Shown piece by piece: positions 50,757 to 58,484 of a DNA stretch of 64,000 nt (within the stretch, counting starts at the first letter, position 1; each line of letters opens with the position of its first letter). Below the pieces are notes generated by a model, which was given only the letters and a program-made list of their open reading frames with translations, ran no database searches and was not told the origin of the DNA. The DNA comes from Methylobacterium oryzae. Its GTDB lineage: Bacteria; Pseudomonadota; Alphaproteobacteria; Rhizobiales; Beijerinckiaceae. Position numbers and translations under genes: made by a program. The stretch lies in contig NZ_CP090349.1 of assembly GCF_021398735.1 (NCBI RefSeq), positions 431,001 through 495,000 on the forward strand. Reading direction: 5' to 3'.

Positions 50757-51703
50757 TCGCCGTCTGATCCCGCGCTGTCGCGGGGGCATCCACGCGAGGC
50801 CAGGACGGTCCGGACATGCTCGCGGAAGACCTGGACGCGGGCCGGCAGCTCGCGCCCGGCCAGGGTGACGGCGCGCAAGGTGCTGCTGCGGGTCGCCCAG
50901 GGCCCGAGCACGCGCACGATCTGCCCGGCCTCCACGGCCCGGGCGGCCACGAGGCTTGGGAGATGGCCGATCCCGGCGCCCGCGAGGGTGAGGCGGAGCG
51001 CGGTCGCGAAGTCGCTGACCCGGATCGCCGGGCTCAGCGAGAGCGGCTCCGTGCGGCCCTGCCCGTCGGAGAGGGTGAGCCCGGCCGTGCCGATCCGTTC
51101 CCGGGCGAGGATAAGGTCGTGGTCGCGCAGGCCCGCGAGGTCCGTCGGGGCCGGGCGGCGCTCCAGGTAGGCGGGGGCGGCGTAGAGGGCGAGCGCCAGG
51201 GTCGCGAGGACCATCGCGCGGTAGCCGGTCTCCTCCGCGCCGCCCAGCCGCAGGGCGAGGTCGATCCGGTTGGCCGCGAGGTCGAGGCGCGCGTCGGTGT
51301 TGAGCATCTCCACGGTGATCTGCGGGTAGGCGGCCCGGAAGCTCGCGACGATCTCGGGCATCACCTCGATCCCGAAATCGATCGAGGTCGTGATCCGCAG
51401 GTGCCCGGCCGGCACCGTGCGGGCGTCGCGGGCGGTCTCGGTCGCCTCGTCGAGGAGCGTCAGGCTCTCCTGGGCCTTGGCGTAGAAGGCGAGGCCCTCG
51501 GCGGTCGGCGAGACCGCCCGGGAGGTCCGGGCCATCAGCCGGACGCCCAGAGCCCGCTCCAGGCGGGAGATCCGACGGCTGACGCTGCCCTTGGTCTCCT
51601 GCAGCGTCGCGGCCGCGGCCGTCACCGTGCCGAGATCCACGACGGCGCAGAAGGCCCGCACGTCGTCGAGCCCGCCCCGGAAGGTTTCCGTTCTCGCAAC
51701 CAT
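50747..51703 (-). CDS. LysR family transcriptional regulator
   Basis: A 318-residue LysR regulator. The helix-turn-helix covers about 12-70 (VRAFCAVVDLGTVTAAAATLQETKGSVSRRISRLERALG) and the effector domain about 95-300. The start MVARTETFRGG fits the family; upstream codons to 51886 overlap the divergent yceI promoter and gene and are rejected. It is divergent from the yceI-cytochrome b561-yceI operon with 101 bases between them, so it is the likely regulator of that operon. The inducer is unknown. Confidence 0.92.
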   Translation of the reverse strand: MVARTETFRGGLDDVRAFCAVVDLGTVTAAAATLQETKGSVSRRISRLERALGVRLMARTSRAVSPTAEGLAFYAKAQESLTLLDEATETARDARTVPAGHLRITTSIDFGIEVMPEIVASFRAAYPQITVEMLNTDARLDLAANRIDLALRLGGAEETGYRAMVLATLALALYAAPAYLERRPAPTDLAGLRDHDLILARERIGTAGLTLSDGQGRTEPLSLSPAIRVSDFATALRLTLAGAGIGHLPSLVAARAVEAGQIVRVLGPWATRSSTLRAVTLAGRELPARVQVFREHVRTVLASRGCPRDSAGSDGEYR

Positions 51704-51804
51704 GCGGTGCCGGATAGCAGGCTCAACCGGTGCCGTGAACGGGTCTACACGGCGGCTGCGGCGCAGCGAATCGCGCTCGGCCGTCTGCTCTGCAGGAGAC
51801 ACCC

Positions 51805-52425
51805 TTGAAGTCGATTCTCGCCTCCGGCCTGCTGGCCCTGCTGGTCGCCGCCCCGGTCGCCACCCCCGCGCTGGCCCAGACCCCACCGACCCGCGACCCG
51901 GCGCAGATCCAGGCCGGCACCTACGCGGTCGATCCCGGCCACACCCAGGTCGGCTGGCGCGTCTCCCACATGGGCTTCTCGAACTACGCCGGCGGCTTCT
52001 CGGACGTGTCCGGCACGCTGGAGCTGCAGCCGAAGAACCCGGCCGCCGCCAAGCTCTCGGTGAAGATCCCGGTCGCCTCGGTGACGACGACCAGCGCCAA
52101 GCTCACCGACGAACTCAAGGGCGACCAGTGGCTCGACGCCGCCAAGTTCCCCGACATGACCTTCGTGTCCACCAAGGTCGTGCCGGCCGGCAAGGACCAC
52201 GCGAAGGTGACGGGCGACCTGACGCTCCACGGCGTGACCAAGCCGGTGACCCTCGACGTCACCCTGGTCGGCGCCGGCGTGAACCCGCTGAGCAAGAAGT
52301 ACACGGTCGGCTTCGAGGCCACCGGCACGCTCAAGCGCTCCGAGTTCGGGGTGAAGACCTACGTGCCGCTGATCGGCGACGAACTGCACCTCACCATCGC
52401 GGGCGCCTTCGAGAAGCAGGACTGA
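51805..52425 (+). CDS. YceI family periplasmic protein (first copy)
   Basis: A 206-residue secreted YceI protein: a lipocalin-like barrel that binds isoprenoid or other long-chain lipids, with an uncertain role in stress. The signal peptide is ILASGLLALLVAAPVATPALAQ. The domain starts AGTYAVDPGHTQVGWRVSHMGFSNYAGGF and contains FPDMTFVSTKV and GDLTLHGVTKPVTLDVTL. The start codon is TTG, set by AGGAGA five bases upstream. It is the first gene of an operon with cytochrome b561 and a second YceI gene. Confidence 0.94.
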   Translation: MKSILASGLLALLVAAPVATPALAQTPPTRDPAQIQAGTYAVDPGHTQVGWRVSHMGFSNYAGGFSDVSGTLELQPKNPAAAKLSVKIPVASVTTTSAKLTDELKGDQWLDAAKFPDMTFVSTKVVPAGKDHAKVTGDLTLHGVTKPVTLDVTLVGAGVNPLSKKYTVGFEATGTLKRSEFGVKTYVPLIGDELHLTIAGAFEKQD

Positions 52426-52441
52426 CCTGGGAGAATCCGCC

Positions 52442-53047
52442 ATGGCGCGAGGGGTTTCCGCGCGGCGGTACTCCGCCGTGGCGATCCTGCTGCACTGGGC
52501 GAGCGCGCTGGGCGTGCTCGTCCTGATCGGCCTCGGCCTGACCATGACGCACGCGGCCCTGGCGCCGCTGCGCCAGTTCCAGCTCTACCAGTGGCACAAG
52601 TCGGTCGGGATCACCGTGTTGGCGCTGACGGCCCTGCGGGTCCTCTGGCGCCTGACCCACCGGCCGCCGCCGCACCCGGCCGGGATGCCGGCGCGGGAGC
52701 GCCGGGCGGCCGCGGCGGCCCATCACCTGCTGTACCTGCTGCTCGTCGGGCTGCCCCTGACCGGCTGGGCCGTGGTCTCGCTGTCGCCGTTCAACATCCC
52801 GACGGTGCTGTACGGGATCGTGCCCTGGCCGCACCTGCCGCTGGCGGCCATCGTCCCTGACCCGGGCTCCGCCGAGGCCGTCCTGAAGCGGGTCCACGCC
52901 CTGGGGGCGTGGTTCCTGGCGGCCCTTCTCGCCGTCCACGTGGCGGCGGCCCTGCGCCACCACCTCCTCCTCCGCGACGACGTGCTGCGCCGCATGCTGC
53001 CGGGGCGCCGGGCGTCGACTGCCCCCAATGTGGAGCCGACCCGATGA
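52442..53047 (+). CDS. cytochrome b561 family protein
   Basis: A 201-residue inner-membrane dihaem cytochrome with four helices. Candidate haem ligands are the His in ILLHWASALG, QWHKSVGI, AHHLLYLLL and LAVHVAAAL. Such proteins pass electrons between quinol and periplasmic partners. It begins 17 bases after the first yceI stop and overlaps the second yceI by four bases (ATGA). The flanking YceI proteins suggest that the cytochrome and lipid-binding proteins form one periplasmic redox or quinone-handling module. Confidence 0.94.
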   Translation: MARGVSARRYSAVAILLHWASALGVLVLIGLGLTMTHAALAPLRQFQLYQWHKSVGITVLALTALRVLWRLTHRPPPHPAGMPARERRAAAAAHHLLYLLLVGLPLTGWAVVSLSPFNIPTVLYGIVPWPHLPLAAIVPDPGSAEAVLKRVHALGAWFLAALLAVHVAAALRHHLLLRDDVLRRMLPGRRASTAPNVEPTR

Positions 53048-53616
53048 ACGCGCGTCACCTCTGCCTGCTGGCGGTTCTCCAGGCCGTCACCTTGCCGGCC
53101 GCCGCCGCCGATTGGGCGGTGGATCCGGCCAGGAGCGCGATCCGGTTCTCCGGCGTGCAGGTCGGCGTCCCGTTCACCGGGCGGTTCGAGCGGTTCAAGG
53201 CCGACATCGATTTCGACCCCGCCAAGCCCGAGGCGGGGCGCGCGCTCGTGCTGGTCGACCTCGCCAGCGCGCGGACCGGGGACGTCCAGCGCGACGAGGC
53301 CCTGCCGCAGAAGGACTGGTTCGACGTCAGGGCGGCGAGCGAGGCGCGCTTCGAGGCGACCCGCTTCGTCGACAAGGGGCAGGGCGACTACGCGGCCGTC
53401 GGGACTCTGACGATCCGCGGCACGAGCCGGCCGGTGACGCTGCCGTTCCACCTGACCCTCGAGGGCGGCGCGGCGCACGCCGCGGGGCGCGTCGGCCTGG
53501 TCCGCACCGAGTTCGGCGTCGGGCAGGGTGCCTGGGCCTCGGGCCAGTGGGTGGCGCTCGACGTCGGGGTCGAGGTCGACATCGTCGCGACGGCGCGGCC
53601 GGCCTCCGGCCACTGA
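53044..53616 (+). CDS. YceI family periplasmic protein (second copy)
   Basis: A 190-residue YceI protein, distinct in sequence from the first copy. The signal peptide ends near AAAADW. The barrel starts WAVDPARSAIRFSGVQVGVPFTGRF and contains FDVRAASEARFEATRFV and GTLTIRGTSRPVTLPF. The start overlaps the cytochrome b561 stop (ATGA). Like the short YceI domains often fused or linked to cytochrome b561, it probably works with the cytochrome. A palindromic repeat ends the operon. Confidence 0.93.
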   Translation: MNARHLCLLAVLQAVTLPAAAADWAVDPARSAIRFSGVQVGVPFTGRFERFKADIDFDPAKPEAGRALVLVDLASARTGDVQRDEALPQKDWFDVRAASEARFEATRFVDKGQGDYAAVGTLTIRGTSRPVTLPFHLTLEGGAAHAAGRVGLVRTEFGVGQGAWASGQWVALDVGVEVDIVATARPASGH

Positions 53617-53654
53617 GGTTGGCTCGGGTCGGATCCTTCGGACGTCACGCACTC

Positions 53655-53744
53655 CGTCATCGCGAGCGCAGCGAAGCGACCCAGGGCAGCGCGCCCTCCA
53701 TGAGTGTGGCGCGACTGGATCGCTTCGCTGCGCTCGCGATGACG
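53655..53744. repeat. dispersed palindromic intergenic repeat, copy 4
   Basis: A 90-base element. The left arm CGTCATCGCGAGCGCAGCG continues AAGCGACCC and pairs with its right-hand complement, with one mismatch over about 26 base pairs. The centre starts AGGGCAGCGCG, shared with the copy at 20905-21001. It lies between convergent genes (yceI and the GNAT gene) and could terminate both. Confidence 0.78.
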
Positions 53745-53780
53745 GCGGCCGGGCGTCGGAGGCCGCCCGGTCCCGGCCCG

Positions 53781-54359
53781 CTACCCCGGCCGGTCCTCCG
53801 ACCCGGTGCCCAGCGCCCGCTGGACCATGACGCTGTCCGACCAGTGGCCGTACTTGAAGCCCACCGCCCGCAGGTAGCCGACCCGCTCGAACCCGCAGGC
53901 CTCGTGAAGCCGCAGGGAGGCCGCGTTCTCGGCGTCGATGTAGCCGATCATCTGGCGGTAGCCGCCCGCCGCGCAGGCCTCGATCAGGGCCGGCAGCAGC
54001 CGCCGGCCGATCCCCGCGTGCAGGTGGTCGGGATGCACGTAGATCGAGTGCTTGAGGGTGTAGCGGTAGGCCGGCCGCTTCCGGAACGGCACCGCGTAGG
54101 CGTAGCCCGCCACCGCGCCGTCCCGGTCGGCCACGAGGTGCGGCAGGCGCTTCTTGCGCATGGTCTTGCGCCGCCGCTTCAGGTCGTCGGGGAGCAGCCG
54201 GTCCTCCTCGGCGACGCTGACATCGGTCACGCCCTTGCCGATATGGTGCTCGTAGATCGCCACCATCGCCTCGACATCGGCGTCCGAGGAGGCGCGGATG
54301 ACGATGTCGGGGCAGGACCGGGCCGGGAGCAGGCCGGGCGTCTCGGCCTCGATCTCCAT
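53781..54359 (-). CDS. GNAT family N-acetyltransferase (phosphinothricin acetyltransferase-like)
   Basis: A 192-residue cytoplasmic acetyltransferase. It has the pattern of the phosphinothricin/methionine sulfoximine acetyltransferase group: IVIRASSDADVEAMVAIYEHHI at the start, SIYVHPDHLHAGIGRRLLPAL for acetyl-CoA binding and NAASLRLHEACGFERVGYL near the end. The N-terminal 17 residues are extra. It starts on the last base of the decarboxylase stop codon (TGATG), so the two genes are translationally coupled. This raises the possibility that it acetylates the amine or polyamine produced, but members of this group usually act on amino-acid analogues. Confidence 0.9.
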   Translation of the reverse strand: MEIEAETPGLLPARSCPDIVIRASSDADVEAMVAIYEHHIGKGVTDVSVAEEDRLLPDDLKRRRKTMRKKRLPHLVADRDGAVAGYAYAVPFRKRPAYRYTLKHSIYVHPDHLHAGIGRRLLPALIEACAAGGYRQMIGYIDAENAASLRLHEACGFERVGYLRAVGFKYGHWSDSVMVQRALGTGSEDRPG

Positions 54360-56704
54360 CAGGCGCCCTCCCGCGCCACGTAGGTGTGGAAGCGGATCCG
54401 CCCGTCCGGGTCGACCTCGCGGTAGACGCCCTGGATCTCGGCCTCGAAGCCCGGGAACAGGTTGGCGGACGCCTCGAACATCTTGAAATAGTCGAGCATG
54501 GGCTTGGCCCGGTCGTCCAGGCGCTCACCGGGCAGCACCGTGCCGATGCCCGGGGGGTAGACCAGCATCAGCGTGGTGGCGATCCGCCCCTCGGCCTCGG
54601 CGATCGGCACGTAGTCGACCTTGTTGCGCGTCAGCAGCTGGGCGGCCCGCTTGGGCGGCAGCACCATCTCGGGCAGGTGCTCGGGAGCGAACTGCCGCCG
54701 CTGCAGCGTCGAGGTGCCGGCCTCCCGGTGGAAGGCGTGGAACTCGCCGCAGAGGTCGCGCAGGCGCACGCCCCGGTAGCGGTTCGGCCGGCGGTTGACG
54801 AATTCCGGCATGGCCTCCTCCAGCGGGACGTTGTCGTCGTGGAGCCGCTTGAAGGCGACGAGGCCCGAGATCAGCGTGCCGGCCTTGGAGGATTCCACCC
54901 CCGGGGTCAGCAGGAAGAGCAGCGAGTTCAGGTCGTTCTTCTCGGCGACGATCCGGTTCTCACGCAGGTATTGCGCCACGATCGGCGCCGGCACGCCGTG
55001 CTGGGCGTAGGCCCCCGTGTGCCGGTCGAAGCCGGGGGTCAGCACGGTGAGCTTGTTCGGGTCGGTGATGGCGTAGCCCGGCGCCACATGGGTGAAGCCG
55101 TGCCAGCGCGCGCCCGGCTTCAGCTCCCAGTGGCGCGGCGTCGCGGCGAGCTCGTCCGTCGGCACGCTCTCCCACGGCACCTCCGCGCCGTCGACGTTCA
55201 CCGTCACGTCCGGCACGAACGGGTCGAAGAACCAGCGCCGCGCGGGATCGCGCTCGTTCTCCTCGAACTCGCGCCGGATCGCCCGGACCTTCTTGCGCCA
55301 CTCGATCCCGAGCCGGATCGTGTCGTCCCACAGGATCATGCCCGAGCGCCCCTTCATCATCTGGGCGCCGACGTCGAGGGAGGCGAAGAGCGGGTAGAAG
55401 GGCGAGGTCGAGGCGTGGACCAGGAAGCTCTCGTTGAGCCGCTTGTGCTCGACCCGCCGGGTCTGGCCGCGGATATGGCCGTCGCGGGTGTGGATCTGCG
55501 AGGCCTGGCTGAAGCTCGCGAGCTGCTTGTGGGTCGATTGCGTGGCGACGATGCCGGGCGAGGTCTCGTCGAGCCCGGTCAGCCCCATGGCGAAGCGCCT
55601 TGCGTAGAGCGGGTGGAACTTCATGAAGCCCGCCCAGGCCTCGTCGAACAGGATGTAGTCGCAGAGGTGGCCGATCTTCTCCAGGATCTCCTGGGCGTCG
55701 TAGATCGTGCCGTCGTAGGTGCACTGCTCGATCACCGCGACGCGGAACGGCCGCTCCTGGCGCCACGCCTCCGGGTCGGTCACCAGCGGGTTGCGGCGGA
55801 TCTTCTCCCGGATCCGGGTCTCGTCCAGGGCCTCGTGGAAGATCGGCCCGATCAGCCCGTAGGCGTTGCGGTCGGTCTCCAGGAAGATCGGGATGCCGCC
55901 GCCGAGGAACAGGGCGCCGTGGTGGGCCGCCTTGTGGTTGTTGCGGTCGAACAGGACGAGGTCGTCCTCGGCCACCAGGGAGGACAGGACGATCTTGTTG
56001 GAGGCGGAGGTGCCGTTGAGGACGAAGTAGGTCTTCTCCGCCCCGAAGATCTTGGCGGCCTCCTTCTGGGCCTTCAGCGCCGGACCCTCGTGGGTCAGGA
56101 GGTCGCCGAGGTCGAGGACCGAGTTGTCGAGGTCGTCGCGGAAGATCGCCTCGCCGAGGTGCTCCACGAAGATCCGGCCGATCGGCGACCGGTTGTAGAA
56201 GATGCCGCCGTTGTGGCCCGGGCAGGTCCAGAGCTGGTTGCCCTTCTCGGCGTAGTCGACGAGCGCGCCGAAGAACGGGGTCTTGAGGGTCTCGGCGTAC
56301 TGCGTGACCCGGCTGACGAGGCCGCGGGCGATGAATTCCGGCGTCTCCTCGGCGAGGAAGATGTAGCCGTCGATGAAGTCGAGGAGCTCGACCGGGATAT
56401 CCTCCAGCCGCTTGCGGCGGACCATGATGACGATCGGCATCTCCAGGCCGCGCCGGCGCATCATGTCGATGAGGGCGGCGGCCTTGCCGTCGAGGCCGCG
56501 CTTGCCCCAGTCGACCACGAGGCAGCCGACCGCCGCGTCGGTCTGGACCGCGATGGCCGCGTCCTCCACCCGTCGGGCGCGCACCACCTCGAAGCCGCGC
56601 TGCTCCACGGCCGCCACGATCTGGTTGACGCGCGCGCCCTCGAGATCGTCCGGGTCGAAGGCCGGGGCGCACATCAGGACCGTGAAGCGACGGTGGAAGT
56701 CCAT
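54359..56704 (-). CDS. Orn/Lys/Arg decarboxylase (fold type I, PLP-dependent)
   Basis: A 781-residue decarboxylase of the large biodegradative type. The N-terminal receiver-like wing domain (about 1-130) has VGCLVVDWGKRGLDG. The PLP core has TCPGHNGGIFYNRSPIG, LNGTSASNKIV, LFDEAWAGFMKFHP and the Schiff-base Lys in ATQSTHKQLASFSQ (near 391). The C-terminal domain carries the substrate-channel Glu region and GIGTVLPGERL. It converts a basic amino acid to cadaverine, putrescine or agmatine; which one cannot be told from sequence. No cognate antiporter gene (cadB, adiC, potE) is adjacent. Start MDFHRRFTV with GAGAGGG upstream. Confidence 0.93.
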   Translation of the reverse strand: MDFHRRFTVLMCAPAFDPDDLEGARVNQIVAAVEQRGFEVVRARRVEDAAIAVQTDAAVGCLVVDWGKRGLDGKAAALIDMMRRRGLEMPIVIMVRRKRLEDIPVELLDFIDGYIFLAEETPEFIARGLVSRVTQYAETLKTPFFGALVDYAEKGNQLWTCPGHNGGIFYNRSPIGRIFVEHLGEAIFRDDLDNSVLDLGDLLTHEGPALKAQKEAAKIFGAEKTYFVLNGTSASNKIVLSSLVAEDDLVLFDRNNHKAAHHGALFLGGGIPIFLETDRNAYGLIGPIFHEALDETRIREKIRRNPLVTDPEAWRQERPFRVAVIEQCTYDGTIYDAQEILEKIGHLCDYILFDEAWAGFMKFHPLYARRFAMGLTGLDETSPGIVATQSTHKQLASFSQASQIHTRDGHIRGQTRRVEHKRLNESFLVHASTSPFYPLFASLDVGAQMMKGRSGMILWDDTIRLGIEWRKKVRAIRREFEENERDPARRWFFDPFVPDVTVNVDGAEVPWESVPTDELAATPRHWELKPGARWHGFTHVAPGYAITDPNKLTVLTPGFDRHTGAYAQHGVPAPIVAQYLRENRIVAEKNDLNSLLFLLTPGVESSKAGTLISGLVAFKRLHDDNVPLEEAMPEFVNRRPNRYRGVRLRDLCGEFHAFHREAGTSTLQRRQFAPEHLPEMVLPPKRAAQLLTRNKVDYVPIAEAEGRIATTLMLVYPPGIGTVLPGERLDDRAKPMLDYFKMFEASANLFPGFEAEIQGVYREVDPDGRIRFHTYVAREGA

Positions 56705-56857
56705 GGAGCCCTCTCTGGCCTCGGATGCAGCGGGTGGCTTTCCGGCCCGTCTGCGACGATTGCATGACACGGCGCGCGGCGGGCGGTCGCGGTCCGGACG
56801 AAACACCGTGAACCGGGCCGGCCACGACCGCCGCGCCGTCAGGATCGGCCGCGGGTC

Positions 56858-56995
56858 CCCTCTCCCGTGCGGGAGAGGGACAGGCTGAGGGGTGAGACCT
56901 CACCGGATGAGGCTCCCCCTCGAATCGCGTCGATCGGGTGCTTGATCCCGAAGCCTCTCGTCCCTCACCCCAACCCTCTCCCGCACGGGAGAGGG
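56858..56995. repeat. paired CCCTCTCCCG palindromes facing each other (REP-like family 2)
   Basis: CCCTCTCCCG-TG-CGGGAGAGGG at 56858-56879 and CCCTCTCCCG-CA-CGGGAGAGGG at 56974-56995 are both perfect. Between them, CTGAGGGGTGAG and CTCACCCCAA are complementary, so the whole 138 bases forms a composite inverted repeat. It fills most of the 298-base gap between the dehydrogenase and decarboxylase genes on the minus strand. Such paired elements are common in intergenic DNA of this bacterial group. Confidence 0.65.
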
Positions 56996-57002
56996 GGGAC
57001 CA

Positions 57003-57983
57003 TCACACCCCGCGGCGCCGCTCCCAGACGGCCGGGTTGACCAGCCCGCCCGGCCGCCGGCCGGCGAGGGCGTCGACCACGCGGGCCGCGGCGGTCTCGG
57101 CGGTGCGGATCAGGGCCGCCCCGGTGGAGCCGCCGACATGGGGCGTCAGGATCGCCCGGGGCTGGCGGGCCAGCGGGTGGTCGACCGGCAGCGGTTCCTG
57201 GGCGAAGACGTCGAGCCCGGCGCCCGCGATCGTGCCCGCCGCCAGCGCCTCCACCAGGGCCGCCTCGTCGATCAGGCCGCCGCGGCTGGTGTTGATCAGG
57301 AAGGCCTCCCGCTTCATCCGGGCGAGCTGGTCCCGGCCGATCAGGCCGCGGGTGCCCGGGGTCAGCGGCACGTGCAGGGAGACGATGTCGGACTCCGCCA
57401 GGAGCGCGTCGACCGAGGCGGCCCGCAGGGCGCCGGCATTGGCGAAGTCCGCGTCCGGGCGGCTCGGGCCGTAGGCCAGCACCCGCAGGCCCAGGGTGGC
57501 GCCGAGCCGGGCGGTCGCCTGCCCGATCGCCCCGAAGCCGACGAGGCCCAGTGTCAGGCCGGCGAGCTCGATCAGCCGGGCGGTGAACTTGAAGCTGTCG
57601 TCGCCGGCCCGGACCGAGCGGTCGGCCTCCGGCAGGGCCTTGGCCAGGGCGAAGATCAGCGCCAGCGTCTGCTCGGCCACCGAGACGGCGTTGGCGCCGG
57701 GCGTGTTCACCACCACGATCCCGGCCCCGGTCGCCTCGGCCGTGGCGACGTGGTCGGTGCCGGTGCCGTGCACCCCGATCACCCGCAGGGCCGGCGCCGC
57801 CGCGATGGCGCGGGCCGGGAAGCCGGTGTTGCGGGTGATGACGGCGACGCAGTCGGCGACCTCGCGCGCCAGCGTCTCGGGATCGGTCCCGCTCGCCGGG
57901 CGCGGCTCCAGGCCGGCCGCGCGCAACCGGTCGAGGCCCGCCGCGTGGATCGGCTGGACGATGAGGCACGGACCGGTGATCAC
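57003..57983 (-). CDS. D-isomer specific 2-hydroxyacid dehydrogenase
   Basis: A 326-residue NAD-dependent dehydrogenase of the SerA/LdhA family. It has the NAD-binding loop GLVGFGAIGQATARLG, the catalytic Arg in INTSRGGLIDEAALV, the Glu in FAQEPLPVDHPLA and the catalytic His in LTPHVGGSTG. The length is that of hydroxyacid or hydroxypyruvate/glyoxylate reductases without a regulatory ACT domain, so it need not be phosphoglycerate dehydrogenase. The GTG start at 57983 places the family opening CLIVQPIHAAGLDRL near the N-terminus; GTG at 58022 is an alternative. It ends seven bases from the paired palindromes. Confidence 0.9.
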   Translation of the reverse strand: MITGPCLIVQPIHAAGLDRLRAAGLEPRPASGTDPETLAREVADCVAVITRNTGFPARAIAAAPALRVIGVHGTGTDHVATAEATGAGIVVVNTPGANAVSVAEQTLALIFALAKALPEADRSVRAGDDSFKFTARLIELAGLTLGLVGFGAIGQATARLGATLGLRVLAYGPSRPDADFANAGALRAASVDALLAESDIVSLHVPLTPGTRGLIGRDQLARMKREAFLINTSRGGLIDEAALVEALAAGTIAGAGLDVFAQEPLPVDHPLARQPRAILTPHVGGSTGAALIRTAETAAARVVDALAGRRPGGLVNPAVWERRRGV

Positions 57984-58309
57984 GGGAGAAGACCTCTGCA
58001 CAAGAGGAGGGGTGACAAGCACGTTTCGCGCCGGGCCCGTCTAGGCGGGGTGGGCAACCCTGGCAACCGGGCGCCCCGATCGCGGCGCCGCGGCCGCCGG
58101 TCGGCGCTCCCGCGGGCCCGTCGGGATCCGGTGGTCGCGCGGTCGAACGCCCCGGCGGCCCGACCGGCCGCGCACGATCCACGGGAAATCGCGGCCGGGT
58201 CCGACCTCGGCGGCCTCGTCCGGACCGATGATCCCGGCCGTGCGCCTCGGCCGAGCTGTGGCCCGGCCCTCCGTGAAATCGTCGCCCCGATCGCGCGAAG
58301 ATGGTCGCG
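57984..58309. other. non-coding GC-rich gap
   Basis: This stretch has no convincing gene on either strand. Open frames exist but look like GC-driven noise. It holds the upstream region of the dehydrogenase gene and passes abruptly into an AT-rich island at about 58310. Confidence 0.4.
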
Positions 58310-58450
58310 TCATTGATAAACACGACGTCCTGAAATACATCTATGTATATACGAAAATAAATATCGACAATGTTCGATCAGCGATGCGATCGCACTGTAG
58401 AATTGTAATTACTCCAAATGTATTTTTGACACATGTAGAGATATTTGCTG
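58310..58450 (+). promoter_or_regulatory. AT-rich promoter region of the TonB-dependent receptor
   Basis: An island of low GC content in a genome of about 70% GC. It contains a consensus -35 TTGACA at 58426-58431, with only a weak -10 in register (TGCCTT at 58449-58454), and a small palindrome GTAATTAC at 58405-58412. No clear Fur, RirA or Irr box was recognised. AT-rich DNA of this kind is also the preferred target of MucR/H-NS-like silencers. Confidence 0.5.
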
Positions 58451-58484
58451 CCTTGCTCCGTGATTCGGAGCCATCGTCACGACA

